Below are positions 45,877-59,000 of a stretch of 64,000 nt of DNA, piece after piece (the stretch's first letter is position 1; each line of letters opens with the position of its first letter). Where the stretch lies: the NCBI GenBank assembly GCA_001949185.1, contig BDGG01000017.1, positions 124,001-188,000 of the forward strand, given 5' to 3'. Origin of the DNA: Ramazzottius varieornatus (taxonomy: Eukaryota > Tardigrada > Eutardigrada > Parachela > Ramazzottiidae). The notes beneath the pieces were generated by a model. That model had not been told where the DNA came from, searched no databases, and worked only from the letters and a program-made list of their open reading frames with translations. A program made the position numbers and the translations under genes.

Positions 45877-47737
45877 ATGTCCTTGATTCTCCCGTCCAGC
45901 TCCCAGATAACCAGTCTGGAAGGCCTTTGTCTCCGTGAAGTTTATCCCCTCCCTCGCGTCTACAGCACGATTGCTGAGGTCCCTTACCCTGCCGGAATCT
46001 ACCTGCTCCCACCTGTGTATCGCGAAGGAACTACCCAAGCTCATAATACGACGCAGAAAAGCGAAATGACAGCTTCCCATTCAAGCGGCGAAGCGTCGAA
46101 GGTAAGATATCAGACTTCATCTCCCCTTCGAAACGGCGCAGACGTCATGTAATGATCGTAGGTTTATAATCGTTTTTGTTACGTCATTAATCATTTCGGC
46201 TGGGCGTCAACGTGGACTGCTTACTACTGGATTCAAATTTTCGTTACCCTCTGTTGGTTTTAGATATCTGCTGCCACTGCACCAGGAACCTCCAAAGGTT
46301 CTATCGACAGCTCGGATATTCTTTACCGACAGGAAGTTCTCCTGAAGCATTTAAAGAAAGTTCGCGAGGAAGTCGACGCTCTTGAACGAACCCTCCGAAA
46401 AGATGCATCGCAGAAGGCCTCCCAACCGACTCAGCTTCCGTCTGCCGGTGGAAACAAGACGTCTGCTCCGCCGACCGCATCGTCCACTAGTTTATCCGAA
46501 AGCGTACTAATCTGTTCTCACAAATCGTTTCTGACATTTTATCTGGGAATTACAGTAGCGAGTTCTGATAATTATACCTGTTTCATTTCAGCTAAAGAGA
46601 ATGTCTGGCGATCGCCAAGCCATGCAAGACTTGCTTCTTCCTCACGCCGAAAATTTGCTGACACGACTGAAACATCTTCGAGGAAAGCTGGATCAGTTCT
46701 CCACCGATTCTGGCCAGCCCGGAAATAAAGTGGAGAAGAAGCGAAAAATAATCGTCAACTCGCCTCGAACGGTAAAAGTTTGCTTTTTGATCTGGAAAAT
46801 GAACAGAAATTCTTTAGACATGCTTGTCGTTTTCATAGCGTTCTTCGGAGAAGACACAAGAGTTAGTTGTGGTTGCGGATCCAAAAAGTCCTCCACTGAG
46901 TCTGTTCTCTGCTGCAAACATGCTGGCTTCCAAGTTCGCTGTGGCCACCAACACCTTCGTACACTCTTCCGTGCAGAAGATGCCGGAGCATCTGCGAGAA
47001 TTCCTGGACGATGCTGCTTCGACCGACTCTCTGCCCAACGCTGATTTTGTCCTGACGTTGATTTGGAAAGAAAGTACGTTCGTCCCAAATTCTTTCGAAA
47101 ACAGGAAGTTGATGGGTTTGCATGGACCTGCATACTCGTTCGTCACAGTAGATGCGCGCTTGGGTAGATGCAGGTTCGTCAGTAGGATAACGTCATAGAT
47201 CTGCATACTCATTCGTCTTGGGGAATATACGGTTTAATGTATGCAGGTTTGGTATAACATCTTCGGGATCTCTAACTCTCGAATAAAGTCGCATTCCAAT
47301 ATCAAAATCCCAAAATTTACTTCGATTTCTCTACAGTGAAGAACTCCGACACGTCCTTGATGGTCGACGCATCGCGCCAGACCGTGCCGATCATCTCGGA
47401 AGCCAACATCGTTCGATACATCCTACGCTTAATGAATGACAAGTACGATTCTCCCGAACACTCGAAGGACTACATCGCTAACGAGAAATGGTTGAACGTG
47501 GCATCGCGACAAGTGGTTTACGGGAACAGCAAGGAACGTCAGTCGGCTGTTCGCTCGCTAAATGGTCATTTGGGCAAGTCTGCCTTCCTGACCAACACTT
47601 CCGGTCCGACCTTGGTGGACATTGCGCTCCTTAGCGCTTTACTAGAAACACAATGTTCTCTGGTGGGGAATGTCAAGAAATGGGCCGTGGCTTGCTGCCA
47701 GTCTAGTCTGCTCGAAAACGCTGATATTAACTTATAG
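45877..47737 (+). CDS. AIMP2: AIMP2 (p38), multi-tRNA-synthetase complex scaffold
   Basis: Scaffold of the cytosolic aminoacyl-tRNA synthetase complex. Exons 45877-46101, 46264-46503, 46592-46771, 46839-47073, 47337-47737, in phase; 426 residues against about 320 in human. The start ATG precedes an N-terminal LREVYPLPRVY and AGIYLLPPVY, comparable with the ELPTCMYRLP motif that binds lysyl-tRNA synthetase. Exon 2 carries a leucine-rich coiled coil (LLKHLKKVREEVDALERTL), exon 3 a basic helix. Exons 4-5 hold the GST-like part: VVVADPKSPPLSLF, FVHSSVQKMPEHL, FVLTLIWKE, ISEANIVRYILRLM and AVRSLNGHLGKSAFL. Extra length comes from exons 2-3. The acceptor at 46839 was preferred over an in-frame AG a few codons later. 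Its 3' end faces DCTN6 with 372 bases between stops. Confidence 0.85.
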
Positions 47738-47815
47738 TAAAGGACCCAGTGCCTAATGATGAAACGTGAACTGTGTTTAGCTACGGTTAGGTCGACATAA
47801 AACATCAAAGTGAAA

Positions 47816-48010
47816 TAGGAGCTCGGCAAACAAACTCGACAAGATGGGTTTCCCAAGTGGCGCACATTTTCAGCTAATAGCACTGTGTACGTGCGTCACT
47901 TGAAAGTAATTGAGGTTTCAAGTGGCGCACGCTCTTAGCTAACGACACCGAAACTGTGCGCCCCTCTGGAAAACAATCTTATTGAGTCTGTTTGCCGTGC
48001 TCTCAAATGT
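47816..48010. repeat. Family H paired hairpin between AIMP2 and DCTN6
   Basis: Nearly complete copy: GGAGCTCGGCAAACAAACTCGACAAGATGG; CCCAAGTGGCGCAC facing CGTGCGTCACTTG; TTCAAGTGGCGCACGC facing GTGCGCCCCTCTGG; TTATTGAGTCTGTTTGCCGTGCTC. It lies between the convergent stop codons, so it could be within both 3'UTRs. Confidence 0.85.
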
Positions 48011-48109
48011 AAAAACTGCGCGCGCGAAAGGATAAAAGGTATTAAAAATGACTAAAAGACGAAACTGAGTTTTTGTAAAAACAGCTAGTATGAGGCGGTT
48101 GGAGATCAA

Positions 48110-49243
48110 TCACGTCGAAGTTTTAAGAATGTAGTGGTAGTTTGGTAGCTGCTTCTGGAGGAACTCGAGATGGTCGTCGATGGACTACAAACAAACAATA
48201 CCAGTTAGCATCAAATGAACCAAAGTGTAAGGAAACCATTAGTAGTATTTCGCGCGTTAATGTTCTGCTGGATGTTTGATAGCAAAGAATATCCGAGCAG
48301 TTTTTGTTACCGGTGGTGTCTGATTGAAGTCGGAAGTCCTCCGTTCAATGTTCTCGCCATTCCGATATATGAACATGTTGTCAGGGATTGTTTCGGCACT
48401 GTCTACAGCACAACTTACTCCCACAACGCAACCGTTCCTCAGTGTGGTTGCTTTTCCGACTCGAGCTAGAAGCAAAAAACGGTTAAAGCGGTTAGGTATT
48501 TGGGAGCTGAGCAAACAAACTGGACATGATCATTTACCCAAGTGGCGGACGCTTTCCGACAACATCACTGAGAAGGTGCGCCATTCGGGAGAATGATCTG
48601 ACCGAGTTTTTTCGCCGGGCTCCCAAATAATTAGTTAGAGAGGAAAAACGCTTAGAAACCCACCCAGTCGGTTCTCTCACCTTTGCATGAAATCGTATTC
48701 AAGTCGCCAATATTCCCTTCTGTCACTGCAAGAAAACTGACAATCCGTTAGAAAAGACGGACAAAGTGCGCGAGTTGAAAAGATTACTGTACCAGAAAAG
48801 GTTTCGAACAGATTCTTGGAGCCTATGTACAGCGTGCGGCTGGACCCGTCCTCGTTCACAGGAAACACATTACGGATAGTTACTCTCTCCTCGATGATGT
48901 TGCCATCCCCAATGACGATGGGACCGTTCTCTGCCAGAATTCTCGCAGAGGGATGAACGATAGTTCCACCACCGATGGTGATCTGGCCCTGCAACTCGCT
49001 CTCCCGCGCAACAATGGCTTTGGCCAGAATGATGACACCTCTAAAAACAACAATACGATAAGATTTACTCGATATCATCACGGCGTAGCTTCGGCAGAAA
49101 GATTACTAGAATGGGAAGATCGTATATAAAGAAATATTCAGATGAAAGAAGTCTTACGGTGGTGCGTTGAGGCTGGCAGCCGGTGCAGGCGTAGTTACAC
49201 TGGACCTCGATCCAGCAGATCCCTGAGAGCTGACTGTTGACAT
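48110..49243 (-). CDS. DCTN6: Dynactin subunit 6 (p27)
   Basis: Component of the dynactin pointed-end complex, needed for dynein cargo targeting. Minus-strand exons from high to low: 49158-49243, 48793-49040, 48681-48725, 48311-48465, 48110-48184; phases agree, 202 residues (human 190). The junction of exons 1-2 reads APPGVIILAKAIV, like the family's KIAPGAVV start. Left-handed beta-helix hexapeptides follow: LQGQITIGGGTIVHPSARI, GPIVIGDGNIIEERVTI, LYIGSKNLFE, then GRNVILT-like VGKATTLRNGCVVG, IPDNMFIYRNG. The last exon ends LEFLQKQLPNYHYILK, matching the C-terminal FLMKILPNYHHLKK of vertebrate p27. The N-terminal 25 residues are Ser/Ala-rich and not conserved. It is head-to-head with SPG11. 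Confidence 0.9.
48501..48629. repeat. Compact single family H element in DCTN6 intron
   Basis: Full-length with one hairpin: TGGGAGCTGAGCAAACAAACTGGAC at the left, CCCAAGTGGCGGACGC facing GGTGCGCCATTCGGG, GAGTTTTTTCGCCGGGCTCCCA at the right. This copy best defines the element ends (TGGGAGC / GCTCCCA). Confidence 0.8.
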
Positions 49244-50046
49244 GTCTTCCTTCGAATGAAACCTCTGGAGTCTTCTGGACGACCTGACGGTCTCGACTCT
49301 CGGCAGAGATCGCGATGAGGTGAACTTTGTAGCTAGAGAAGTTAGAACTGAGTCAACTTACTAACTGACAGGCAGCCGGAAGTTACTTGTTTCACACCAA
49401 ATTATAACGAGACGGCGTGTCACGATCTCAGGTTTATAAGGCAGCCGAACCAAACTAATCAAGTAATCAACGGCGAATTACAATTTATCACTTCGTTTGA
49501 TGAAATTATCGACAGACAATTTGGTGTGCCGCACGGTCAAGAGCCTCGGAACTGCAAGCTGGTTTGTTGTGCTTTTCAGATTACAATATTCACTATTATC
49601 CAGCTGATGTATTCTAAAGGTCCCAATTCCCGATTCCCGAAGGAAGAGCTAGCTCTGGTTGCCCACACTGATGTAGAGAACAACGACCCCATCCTGCTTT
49701 GGAGCTGAGAAAGACTGTATGCACAACCTGATCCTGATCGAAGCAACCTTTTGTGCAGCAACGTTAGCCATCGGATCCACCTCTAAATACCCGTGCTAGC
49801 AAAGTTCTGCTCGCTGCTCTTTTTATTCTTTCAGTTTTATCACTTCAGTTCTTCCGAAGAGTTGAAGTTTCGAACTGCTGATGGGCGTTTTTCATCTTTT
49901 TACGGGGGCTGCTGAGTCAGCCCGCGTTTTGGCACGCCGTTATTTGCGGACGGCGAAGTCCTGCAGCTCTACAGTGGGGCTCACCTCAGTTCCTCTTAAC
50001 TGTAGATCTTGTTTTATAAATTATATTCCAGTCTTTCTGTCCGGAA
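49244..50046. other. Divergent DCTN6-SPG11 spacer
   Basis: 800 bases between divergent start codons, so likely the shared promoter region. It includes the dispersed repeat at 49756-49870. A frame ending 50031 plus a 30-base GT...AG stretch (50002-50031) could be an SPG11 upstream exon, but that intron would be far shorter than all others here. Confidence 0.45.
49756..49870. repeat. Dispersed repeat, copy 2
   Basis: Counterpart of 8594-8708, about 85 percent alike by eye, same orientation; sits roughly 180 bases upstream of the SPG11 ATG. Confidence 0.7.
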
Positions 50047-53000
50047 ATGGAAGACATACGACAAGCACGTCTTTCTTTTCGTCTCCCTCTCGACGTACCT
50101 CGATGTTCCATCTACTTCAGTCCATCTCCTCGGACGTTTGTCAAAGCCAGCGCCATCCCACCACCTCCTCCCAGCCTCCTCGTACTACTCCCTAGTCGTC
50201 AAGGCCAGCTCTTCCAGGCTACACTCTCCGCTCGCTCACTCCTACCCGTCCACACCAACGTCCAAGCCGTCTTATGGCTAACTTCCAGTCGATTCCTAAT
50301 CCTCGACAGACTCAGCCATGATCTCCTTCTGTACAGAGTAATCCGCGAAGCAGACACTCGCTTCGTTTGCACCTTCCACTTTGCCTTCTCTTCGTTCGTC
50401 ACTCTTTTATTCCAACATGGCTTGATGGTTAAACTGGAAGACGCTCTGGAACTTGTCAAGTTTCACTCGGGAAGTAGCTGCCTCGATATGGTAGTGCGAA
50501 GGGAGTATTTCGTCCAGTTGGCTGTCGATGAAAGAGGGAAGAGTATGCAGGTGTTGGCGTGTCTTCGATTAGGAGATGGGCTGACTAAGGGATCGTTTAA
50601 TGGACAAGATTTGACGTTGTTGTACCTTCCGGAGAAATTGACGGCTTGTGTCATGGCTGCTACGCAGTTCGGGTGTTTCATCAAGCTGCCTTTGAGGAAG
50701 ACTGGAATCTTCATGACGGGAAGAAAGTAAGTTAAGAAGCAACAGGTGGATAAAATTCGCATATACATCACCTACCTGCGCACACGCGGTTGTATCTATT
50801 CAATGGTGTGCCAGTATGTAGGATCCAGGTACAGGTGGAATCATCCATCTGCATACAGTTTATTGTAGCTTTACGATGAGGTACGAGTATGTAGGTTCGA
50901 AACACACCTGGAATCTTTCACCTGCATACTGGTCTGTCGTGTCATTACAATTTTATTACAATGCTATGCGAGTATGTAAGTTCGTTATCTCTTGCGTTTT
51001 TTGCAGGAAGGAAACGTCGATAGCGTTAGCAGGTTTGACACCGGACTGTCGATGGTTGATATTGCTAACGACCAAGCCATTAGCCATATGTAAAGTGGAC
51101 GTCCAGAGGGACGTCTTGAAGATGAACGAGAATCCAAGTAACGTCTTCCAGCATCTTCACATGAGTCGCCTTTACGATGCGCGACTGCGGTCATCCACCA
51201 CTAAGAGCTCACTTCGGAGACCTTCCAATGTCGGGACGAGCAGTAAGCCTAGGTACAACGCGGTGTGGGAGCAAGAAGCGGCGGATGTCGTCAGCAAGAA
51301 CAACGCCTTGCAAAACAGTTTCGAGTTCTTCCAGCCGGTGGACGAGGATGGCGAGAAGCGTGGAAAGGATGACGGAAGTTGGAACGAAGTCGTCGTGCCC
51401 GAAGAGTATGAGGAATTCCTTCCCAAGGTTTTACATTGTACCAACTCGGAGGTGTATGTAGTTGCGAGTCGGGATGGAGTGTCGCGACATTTACTTTTAG
51501 GTATGTGAAGTGTTGGTTTGTAAGTGTTCAGTACTATCATGCACCCAAAAATATGGGATCCATAAAACAGGCATACTTTGGTGTATGCAGGTTCGTGAAA
51601 TTCAGAACCATCATAATTATGCTTGCATAGTTGGGCATCACCAGATAAACGCACTGTAATGGGTGCAGGTTCGTGATATATCGATGTTTGGTACTCGAAA
51701 TATAACAGTTTTACTAGACTTTGATCTTCAAACTCAAAGCAGTTTATCTGACTTTGTTGTACAGGTGTGAAGAGGTTGTTGGGTGACGAAGAACCTTTCT
51801 GGATGGTCTTTGAGGAAGACTGCCACATCCACTTTCCTCTGACATCCTCCTACCCGGTGACCCTCGTCTACTTCTTTTCCGTCACCGTCATCGCCGCCAA
51901 CGAGCAACAAGGCTTCCAGCGCGAACTGGCACACGCAGCGGCGCCCGATCCTTGGCACGATCTGGAGGCGCTGGACATCATGGAGATGGTCCTTCAACAG
52001 CACTATCAACAACCTTCCAAGGACTACGTCGAGAAAGCCGTAGAGTACCTTCAAAGACGCTATCCGGACATAGAGGAGTTTAAGGAAGTTGACTATCCCG
52101 AGAAAGCGGCCTCTGCTATCGCTAGAAAGTACCTCACCAGTCGAAACTATACACAGGTAAGTTAGGAAAGGCCAATCGGAACGAAACGGCCGGCACTTCA
52201 AACACCTGCATACATCTTGTCGTACGTTGTGTATGAGAGAAAGTATGCAGGTGTGTGAGAGGTCCATATCGTATATTTCGCCCTTTTCTACGTTCGCTCC
52301 ACAGTAATTTAGGTTCCTGCATACACCTTACGTTTCACAATGTATGCTATAAGAGTATGCAAGTGAGTGAGAGGGCTGTATCGAATATTTCGACCCTTTT
52401 CCCACGTGTGTTTTGCTGTGAGTCACGTACCAGCATGCATTTGTAAGGTGTAGGTATATGCTTAAAGTGCATGCAGGTGGTTGAAACACTGTTACTGTCT
52501 TTTACCGGTCTTTCTTTTCAGGCTTCGCAAGTCCTTTATTGGGTCACCCAGCCCGTTCTTCCTTTACTCGAGCAAATTTACCTGGAGACCACCGACTCTC
52601 CGCTTCGCTTCTGGCTAAGAGCCTCTCTAACGCAACACCACGGCGAAAGCAGAGCTTTGAAAGAAATGGAACAGTCTTTCGAGTACCTAACCCTGCTAGA
52701 AGAGAGCATCGGGGAAGATGACAGGGCGAGTTGGAATTTGGTGCAGGTATCGGGGTGGTCCAACGAAGAGAAACGGCGGAAGCTGTTGACGGCTGCCTTG
52801 AAGAAGGGCAACGCTAACTTGGTGGATCGGTACTCCACTGAAGAAGAACTCTGGTTACATTTGGTAGAATCCGTCGAGGTAAATAATTGATGTGAAAAAC
52901 AGTCCATTAATACAATGGGAAACCGGATAACTCACAAGAAAAATGGGACGTCGGCAAATGGATTTGTCCAGATCGTTTTCCCAATCGGCGCATGCCCTCC

Positions 53001-56000
53001 GCCCGTAACAATGAGAAGATGCGCCATCTGATAGCGATCTGGGTGGAATTCTGGGCTTGCCGATATTCCAAATATTACAGCAGTGAAACGAAAATAATAC
53101 GGGTATAAGCTGAACAGAACTGATATACAATTTTTTTCGGACACTGATTTACATATTTTCTGCAACGGTTTTGCATTCTGATTTGCGTACTGATTTACAT
53201 ACTGATTTACAGATGAGTTTGAATATCTGCTACAGGTGGGCGTTACAGAAGGCCGACTTCTACGGTGGGTTTCTGGGACGGACCACGAAGACATTACACA
53301 TCGTCGCATACCTGAATCCTTCTGCGAGAAAGCCCTCACCGACTTCCACGACGTGGACTTACGAGACGCGGTGCTGAATGCCTTCGCTCGTCGAGCAGTG
53401 TACTCCCAGCACGAACTTCAGGACTGGCGAACCTTCCTCATACGAACCATGAAGGCATTCAAGGAGGCGCATCTCACGACCGCTCTGCAAAAACTTCCTC
53501 CGTCTTTGCGCACCCAGCTCGTCCGCTTCGCGTCGGAGTACCGTCTGACACCTGTTGTGCTAGAGCTGTTTAGGGATGATGAGGTTGATGCAGGGTTGAG
53601 AGAGAAGTATGGATGGCTGGGGTCGTTTCTGGAGTTAAGAGGTGCGGTGTTCGTGGATGGCAAACCCGATGGAGCGCTCGCTTCGTGGTGTAGAGAGTCT
53701 TTGGGCGATATTTACGGAGTGCCGAGTGGAGAAGCCATTGTAGTAGAGCTGATGGAGAAAGGGGACAGTGTGAATGTGTGGGACCTTCTTGGCGCCATCA
53801 TTCTGTTTCAGGTCGGCAAAATAACACATAGCATTATACATACCAACTCCACAAGAGTGTTTTCGCAAGTGACGCACGCTTCCAGAATTATTAGCTGACC
53901 GTGTTCGCCACTTGGTAAACCTCAACAAGACTGTTTCCTCAGGTGGCGCACGTTTTCAGTGTTGTGGGCTGGAAGTGTGCGGTTGTTTAGTTGTTTACCG
54001 CGCTCCCTAATAACAAAGGAGCGATCGTTCGTTAACGTGCTAATTCGCTCTAACTATTGTTTCGTACTTTAGAAGCAATGGCCTGCGGAGAGACTGGAGA
54101 CTGGCTCCGAGGTGCCAAAAGCTTTGTTAAATCTCCAGAAGCACCTTCAGCGATTCCCCCCTTTCTACCAAGCCCTCTTTCCCACAGACTCCTCCAACGA
54201 CCGAAAGACCCAGAATCGAGTATCCATTTATAGTGCATTGCAGAAGACTACGAGCTGTCACTACGAGGTGAACAAACTCTTTGGCTGGCAGTCCAATCAA
54301 ACACTCAACACGCTGTATCGTCTGCCGGAAATTCCGACCTTCTCTGGTCAGGCTTTGCAAAAAAGGCATGGCTACAAGAAAGAAGCGGATTTTGTCTACT
54401 ATTTGAAGAACGCCCGGCCGGCTTTTGCCTACTGGTCCTTCGTGAGTCACTTGACAGCAAATTCCGGGTGAGTTTTTCGACCCGGTTCAAATCGCATGAA
54501 TTGCGCGCTTGGCCATATTGTCTGGACCAAGTCTAATATCACCTGGTGTTTTGCTTGCAGTGTCGGAAACCAGAAGGAGGAAGTAGTCGCCGCCAGGGAC
54601 ATGGCCTTCTACCTAACCATGGCGTTCATTACCCATGAAGCTGTGACGAAAGCCTGTGTTGCATTCGCTGAAATGCTGGGAAGCGAGAGCTTGCCTTTGA
54701 GGATATTGCTCCAAATGGCGCACCACATGAAAACCTCCCAGGTAAGTAAGCATTCTGGTAATAACACCTAAGGCTTTGGGAGGCCGATGAACGAAGCGTA
54801 CACAACCGTTATCCTAAGTGGCGCACGTTTCCAACCAATGACAGTGAAATCGTGCGCCACTTGAGAGAACAATCTTGTGGAAAGGTTCCAGAGGGCGCAC
54901 ACTTTCAGCCTTTATCACTGGACAGATGCGTCACTTGGGACAGCAATGTTGTAAGGTCCGTACGCCGGTCTCCCATTTCACTCGGAAAATTAGTAGTATG
55001 TGATGTTTTAGAAAACCTTGTATGGAGAGGCTTCAACGCAGAGCGCTTTCATGGAGCTGTTCAAATACGGCGGGGAGGTGGCCGGAAGTTTCCTGCAAGC
55101 TTGGCTCCAGCGTTTGAGCGAAGGGCCGGTTCGAGGTTGGGAGGAAATGCTGAGACAGCGGTTGTTAGTCCATCAGTTCATCCAACTCTTTAGCTTGAAG
55201 TTCGATCTGAACGACATCGTACTGAACGAAGGTCCCAGAAAGAATGACTGGTTGTCCTTCCTCCTTCTCTGCGACCTGTTTCAGTACCCTGTCAGCCAAG
55301 TGACCGCCGTCCTACCACAGGTCTTCTCGCACCCTCACTTACAGCATAACCTGCGGTGTATTCTGCAGATAGTGAAGAATGCGAAGCATGTGGGTGGGTT
55401 ATCTGACGGAGGTCCAGGTGAGGCGAACAAGGAACAGAGGAATGTGCGGAGTAGTTTGTACCAGAGGATTGGTATGAAGGCAGCTGCGGCCATGGCGGCC
55501 TGGGATAGAACGACCAGCAGCGCTAGCGAAGATGAACGAGCTGGGGCGGTGAAAAAAAGGGATCGAAACATGATGGAGGCACCACCGACGTCGATGATAG
55601 CCGCGCTGTCCAACTCTCTTCACAGGTACGTGTCAGAGTAGGTACATGACGCACCTGCATACACGACCTCGTACGTTGTGAGTGTGTGAGGGTACGTAGG
55701 TCCACAACTTCGGCAGCAATATTCTTACCGAGTTATATCAGGGACCTGCATACATTCATCCAGGTAAGTCGTCCGTGTGTGGGTATGCAGGTGCGCAACT
55801 CGAGCAGCATTGTTTGCCTCAGGAATAACTATGTCAGGCGCCTGCATACATACATCTGCATAATTGGAACGCATGTGGGTATGCAGGTGCGCGATTCGGC
55901 TGGTGTTCTTCCCGCTTTTTGTGCTGATGGTTTCGTACGATGTTCGTTAATTCGTTGCAGGTCGTTGTTGTCTTGGAAAACCCTTCTGAACATCTCTACG

Positions 56001-59000
56001 GCACTCTCGTCTCCTGTTTACGCCATGATGGCGGCCAGCGAGCCGGGTGCGCACCACGTCAGTGTTCTAGCCGTTCTCCTGTACACCAGTCTCTCACTGG
56101 ATAAGCGGCGTCGGTTCCAGCTGTCGGCTCGGCTGCCACCTCCTTACGAAATGGCTGACTTTCACTGGACGCTACATCAGCACGTTGAACCTCTAGGTAT
56201 GATTTCTGAAATTTCCTGTCATTCCTTGGTGGCGGTTATGGAGGACAAATTGAGTATTTCCATATGAGAATGCGTCCGAAGTATTTTCGCTCGGAACTGG
56301 CCTTTTATGACATCAAGTTGTTCGGAATATTGAACCGCACCATAGGTTCATTTTGCCGCACTTTGCCACGGTAATGAAACCAGCACGAGTGGCTGAAAGA
56401 TTTGAGCTACTAAATTAAAAACCACAGGGGTGTAAAGGGCCAATCTCGTCGTTAGCAACGCACTGCAGCCAGAGACGCGCACCAGCGGCCCCCGTCCGGT
56501 GCACGTTGTCTGACTGTAGCTAGTGATTGGTTAGCTGACTGAACACAGCTGCGCACATCGTATTTGATCGTTGCGCGTGCCGACTCATGCACCACACAGT
56601 TTTTAGCCACTTCCAGGTTTGTGCTTGTAACTTTGTGATCTGTGGTTAGAACCTGATTCCGACTTCAGAATTGTGCTCCTCGGGGCCTGTTTGATGTAGA
56701 TACGAGTCTCGTTACAGTTTGCCACCAGGGTCCAGAAATGTTAAAACGTTCTGAACAATTTGGTCAGAAACGCTTTGGACGCATTCTCATATGGAGATAT
56801 CCAAATACAGGGCCTGGGCTGGATCTGTAGTCCGTACCTGGATTGCATATTTTACGAAACTAAAGATGCAAGATATAACGGCTGAACTTCCAGTTCACGT
56901 CATCTAAAATGGTACAAGTTTAAGTAGCGAATTGGGGAAGAACGTAGAGCATGTTCGGTGTTCGTGGTGTCTAGTCCCAGTCCAAAGGGGCGTGGAACAT
57001 TCCTTCGTCCTTCCCAAAGTCTTTCGGGAAGTCGTGGGGTGCTCTGGGAAGTTTCTGTCTAGGTATCGTTTTCAACCAAAAAAGAAGCCCTCGATATCAT
57101 AGGCCATCCTTCATTCTCAGGTCTTCTGTTCGTTCCTGACGAACTTCCGCGACTCACGATCGCGTTCCGTCTGGTCGCACCATACACCGTCATCCACCAT
57201 CTCGTAACTCTAGCCAGCGAAGTTCACCATCGTGCCGACACTTCCACCATCACCGGGAGCCTTCGCAAGGTTCTTGCCATGGTGAAGACTCGCTTGAGAT
57301 CCAGCCCAAGCAAAGACGACAACGATTCGTCGAATGAAAGTATGGCAGAGGGGGAAGCCAGCCTGGAGAGTGCCCAGTGGGGAACTTCGTACGGACTGCG
57401 GGTCCTGGCTTTGATGATGAGTGTGTTGAAGAAGAGGAATGCAAGACAGTGGCGTCAAGCCTTGCTGCTGATCAAGGAAAGTGGGCTGTTAAGGTTCGTG
57501 AAGGGAGAGGAAGAAGGAGAAAGAGGTGGTGGGAAGGAAGGAGTGGTGAGGTGTATGATGATGGACATGGTGGAAATGTCACCCTCCTCGTCGCAGTCCG
57601 ACGTTTCCCGGTAATTACCAAATAACAAAAGAATAGGGAATGATGATTGGAACGTAGGCAAACAAAGTCGACAAGATTGTTTTTCCAACTCGCGTACTAT
57701 TACAGCCTGTTACACTGGAAACGTGCGCCACTTGAGGAAAAAAACTCGGCCAGATTGGCTTTTGCAAGTGGCGCGCGCGCTTTCAGCCAATAACAGTGGA
57801 AAAGTGCGCCATTTGAGAAAATAATCTTGTCGAGGCTGTTTACCGAGCTGCCAGCTACAAACATTATATGGAGAAAAGGTTTTTTGGACGTAGAGAAAGT
57901 ACTTGCATGAATAAGTTCCAGTAGAAGTCACAAACTCGAAATTTTTCCTAGGTTGGATGAGCTGAAATCCCTCCTGCAAGATTTCCAACGCTCTCCCCTG
58001 TGGCAGTCTCCAGCCTTTCGCATGGAAGTCTGGCAGTCCATTTCGAGACGTATCCACATCGAGCTTCGTCAAGAGCAGTCCGTAAGCCAGGTGGTTAAGC
58101 TTCTGGATGGAGCTCTCGAGTTCGCCACGTCGCAGTCGACACTCCTTGAACAGTGTCTCCTCACGCACATCCTGTGCAAGCTGGACGACTCGGACACTCG
58201 CTTCTACCAAGCATGGCTTCGAAAACTAGCTTACGGCAAGAGTCAGAGCGAACTGGGTCATCCTGTGAAGCAATGGATGGAAGAACTGAGCGTTGATGAG
58301 AAGCAAGAGAAGTCGCCGACTAACATACAAACAGAATTACTTCAGCTAATTTCCACACAGCCAGTAGAGAACACGAGCCCCGCAGAGACCTCTACAGACG
58401 TCGGGGCTAATCTCTTAGAGGACACAGTTTCGGAGCTATTGAAGCAAGGCAAACTGACTTTTGCTCTGCGCCTTTCCCGAGTCTTTGGTCATCACAGCTC
58501 CGACATAGACTTGCTGTGTTGGGGCTTAACGGTGGCCTTACAAGACCGGCTACCGGAGGGCTCTTCCAATACCTGGCCGCTGGTCCTTCGCCATGTCGAA
58601 AACAAGGAAGTTAAAAGAAGCCAAAGTATGACAGAGCCAAGGACTACGTTAGTTGACTTGCGACGGGCTAGCTCAGTGCGAAGTGAAGAAGATGGTCCGG
58701 TCATGCAATGCTTGAAGAAGGCAGTGTCCGTTGCACAAGCAGCTCGATCGGCCATGGAGGCCGTTCTGGACTTTTACAGCCTCTCCAAATTACTCTCGGT
58801 ATGTCGACTATAAGCGGTTATTCTAGAAGAAATCATTGGTAGTATCTCTTCAAGAAACGGGAGCTCGGTAGAAAAAATCGGCAAGGTGGTCCTTTCAAGT
58901 GGCGCATGCGTTTAGCCAATAAGACTGAAAGCGTGCGCCACCTGGAAAGACCGTCCTGTTGAAGTGGCGCACCGTGTGACGTTATTGGCCGTAAGCGTTA

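Noticed and set aside
50002-50031. 30-base GT...AG segment as an intron before the SPG11 start
   Set aside because: All other introns here are at least about 58 bases, and the frame upstream shows no conserved sequence; kept only as a remote possibility.
52195-52485. Regularly spaced palindromic units considered as a CRISPR-like array
   Set aside because: The genome is plainly eukaryotic, arms are diverged, loops are related to each other and the units occur in introns.
50047-56196. First read as a nucleoporin (NUP160/NUP133-like) gene separate from the downstream exons
   Set aside because: Exon phases run on without a break into 57121-60774, whose C-terminal domain is clearly spatacsin; no nucleoporin signature was seen.
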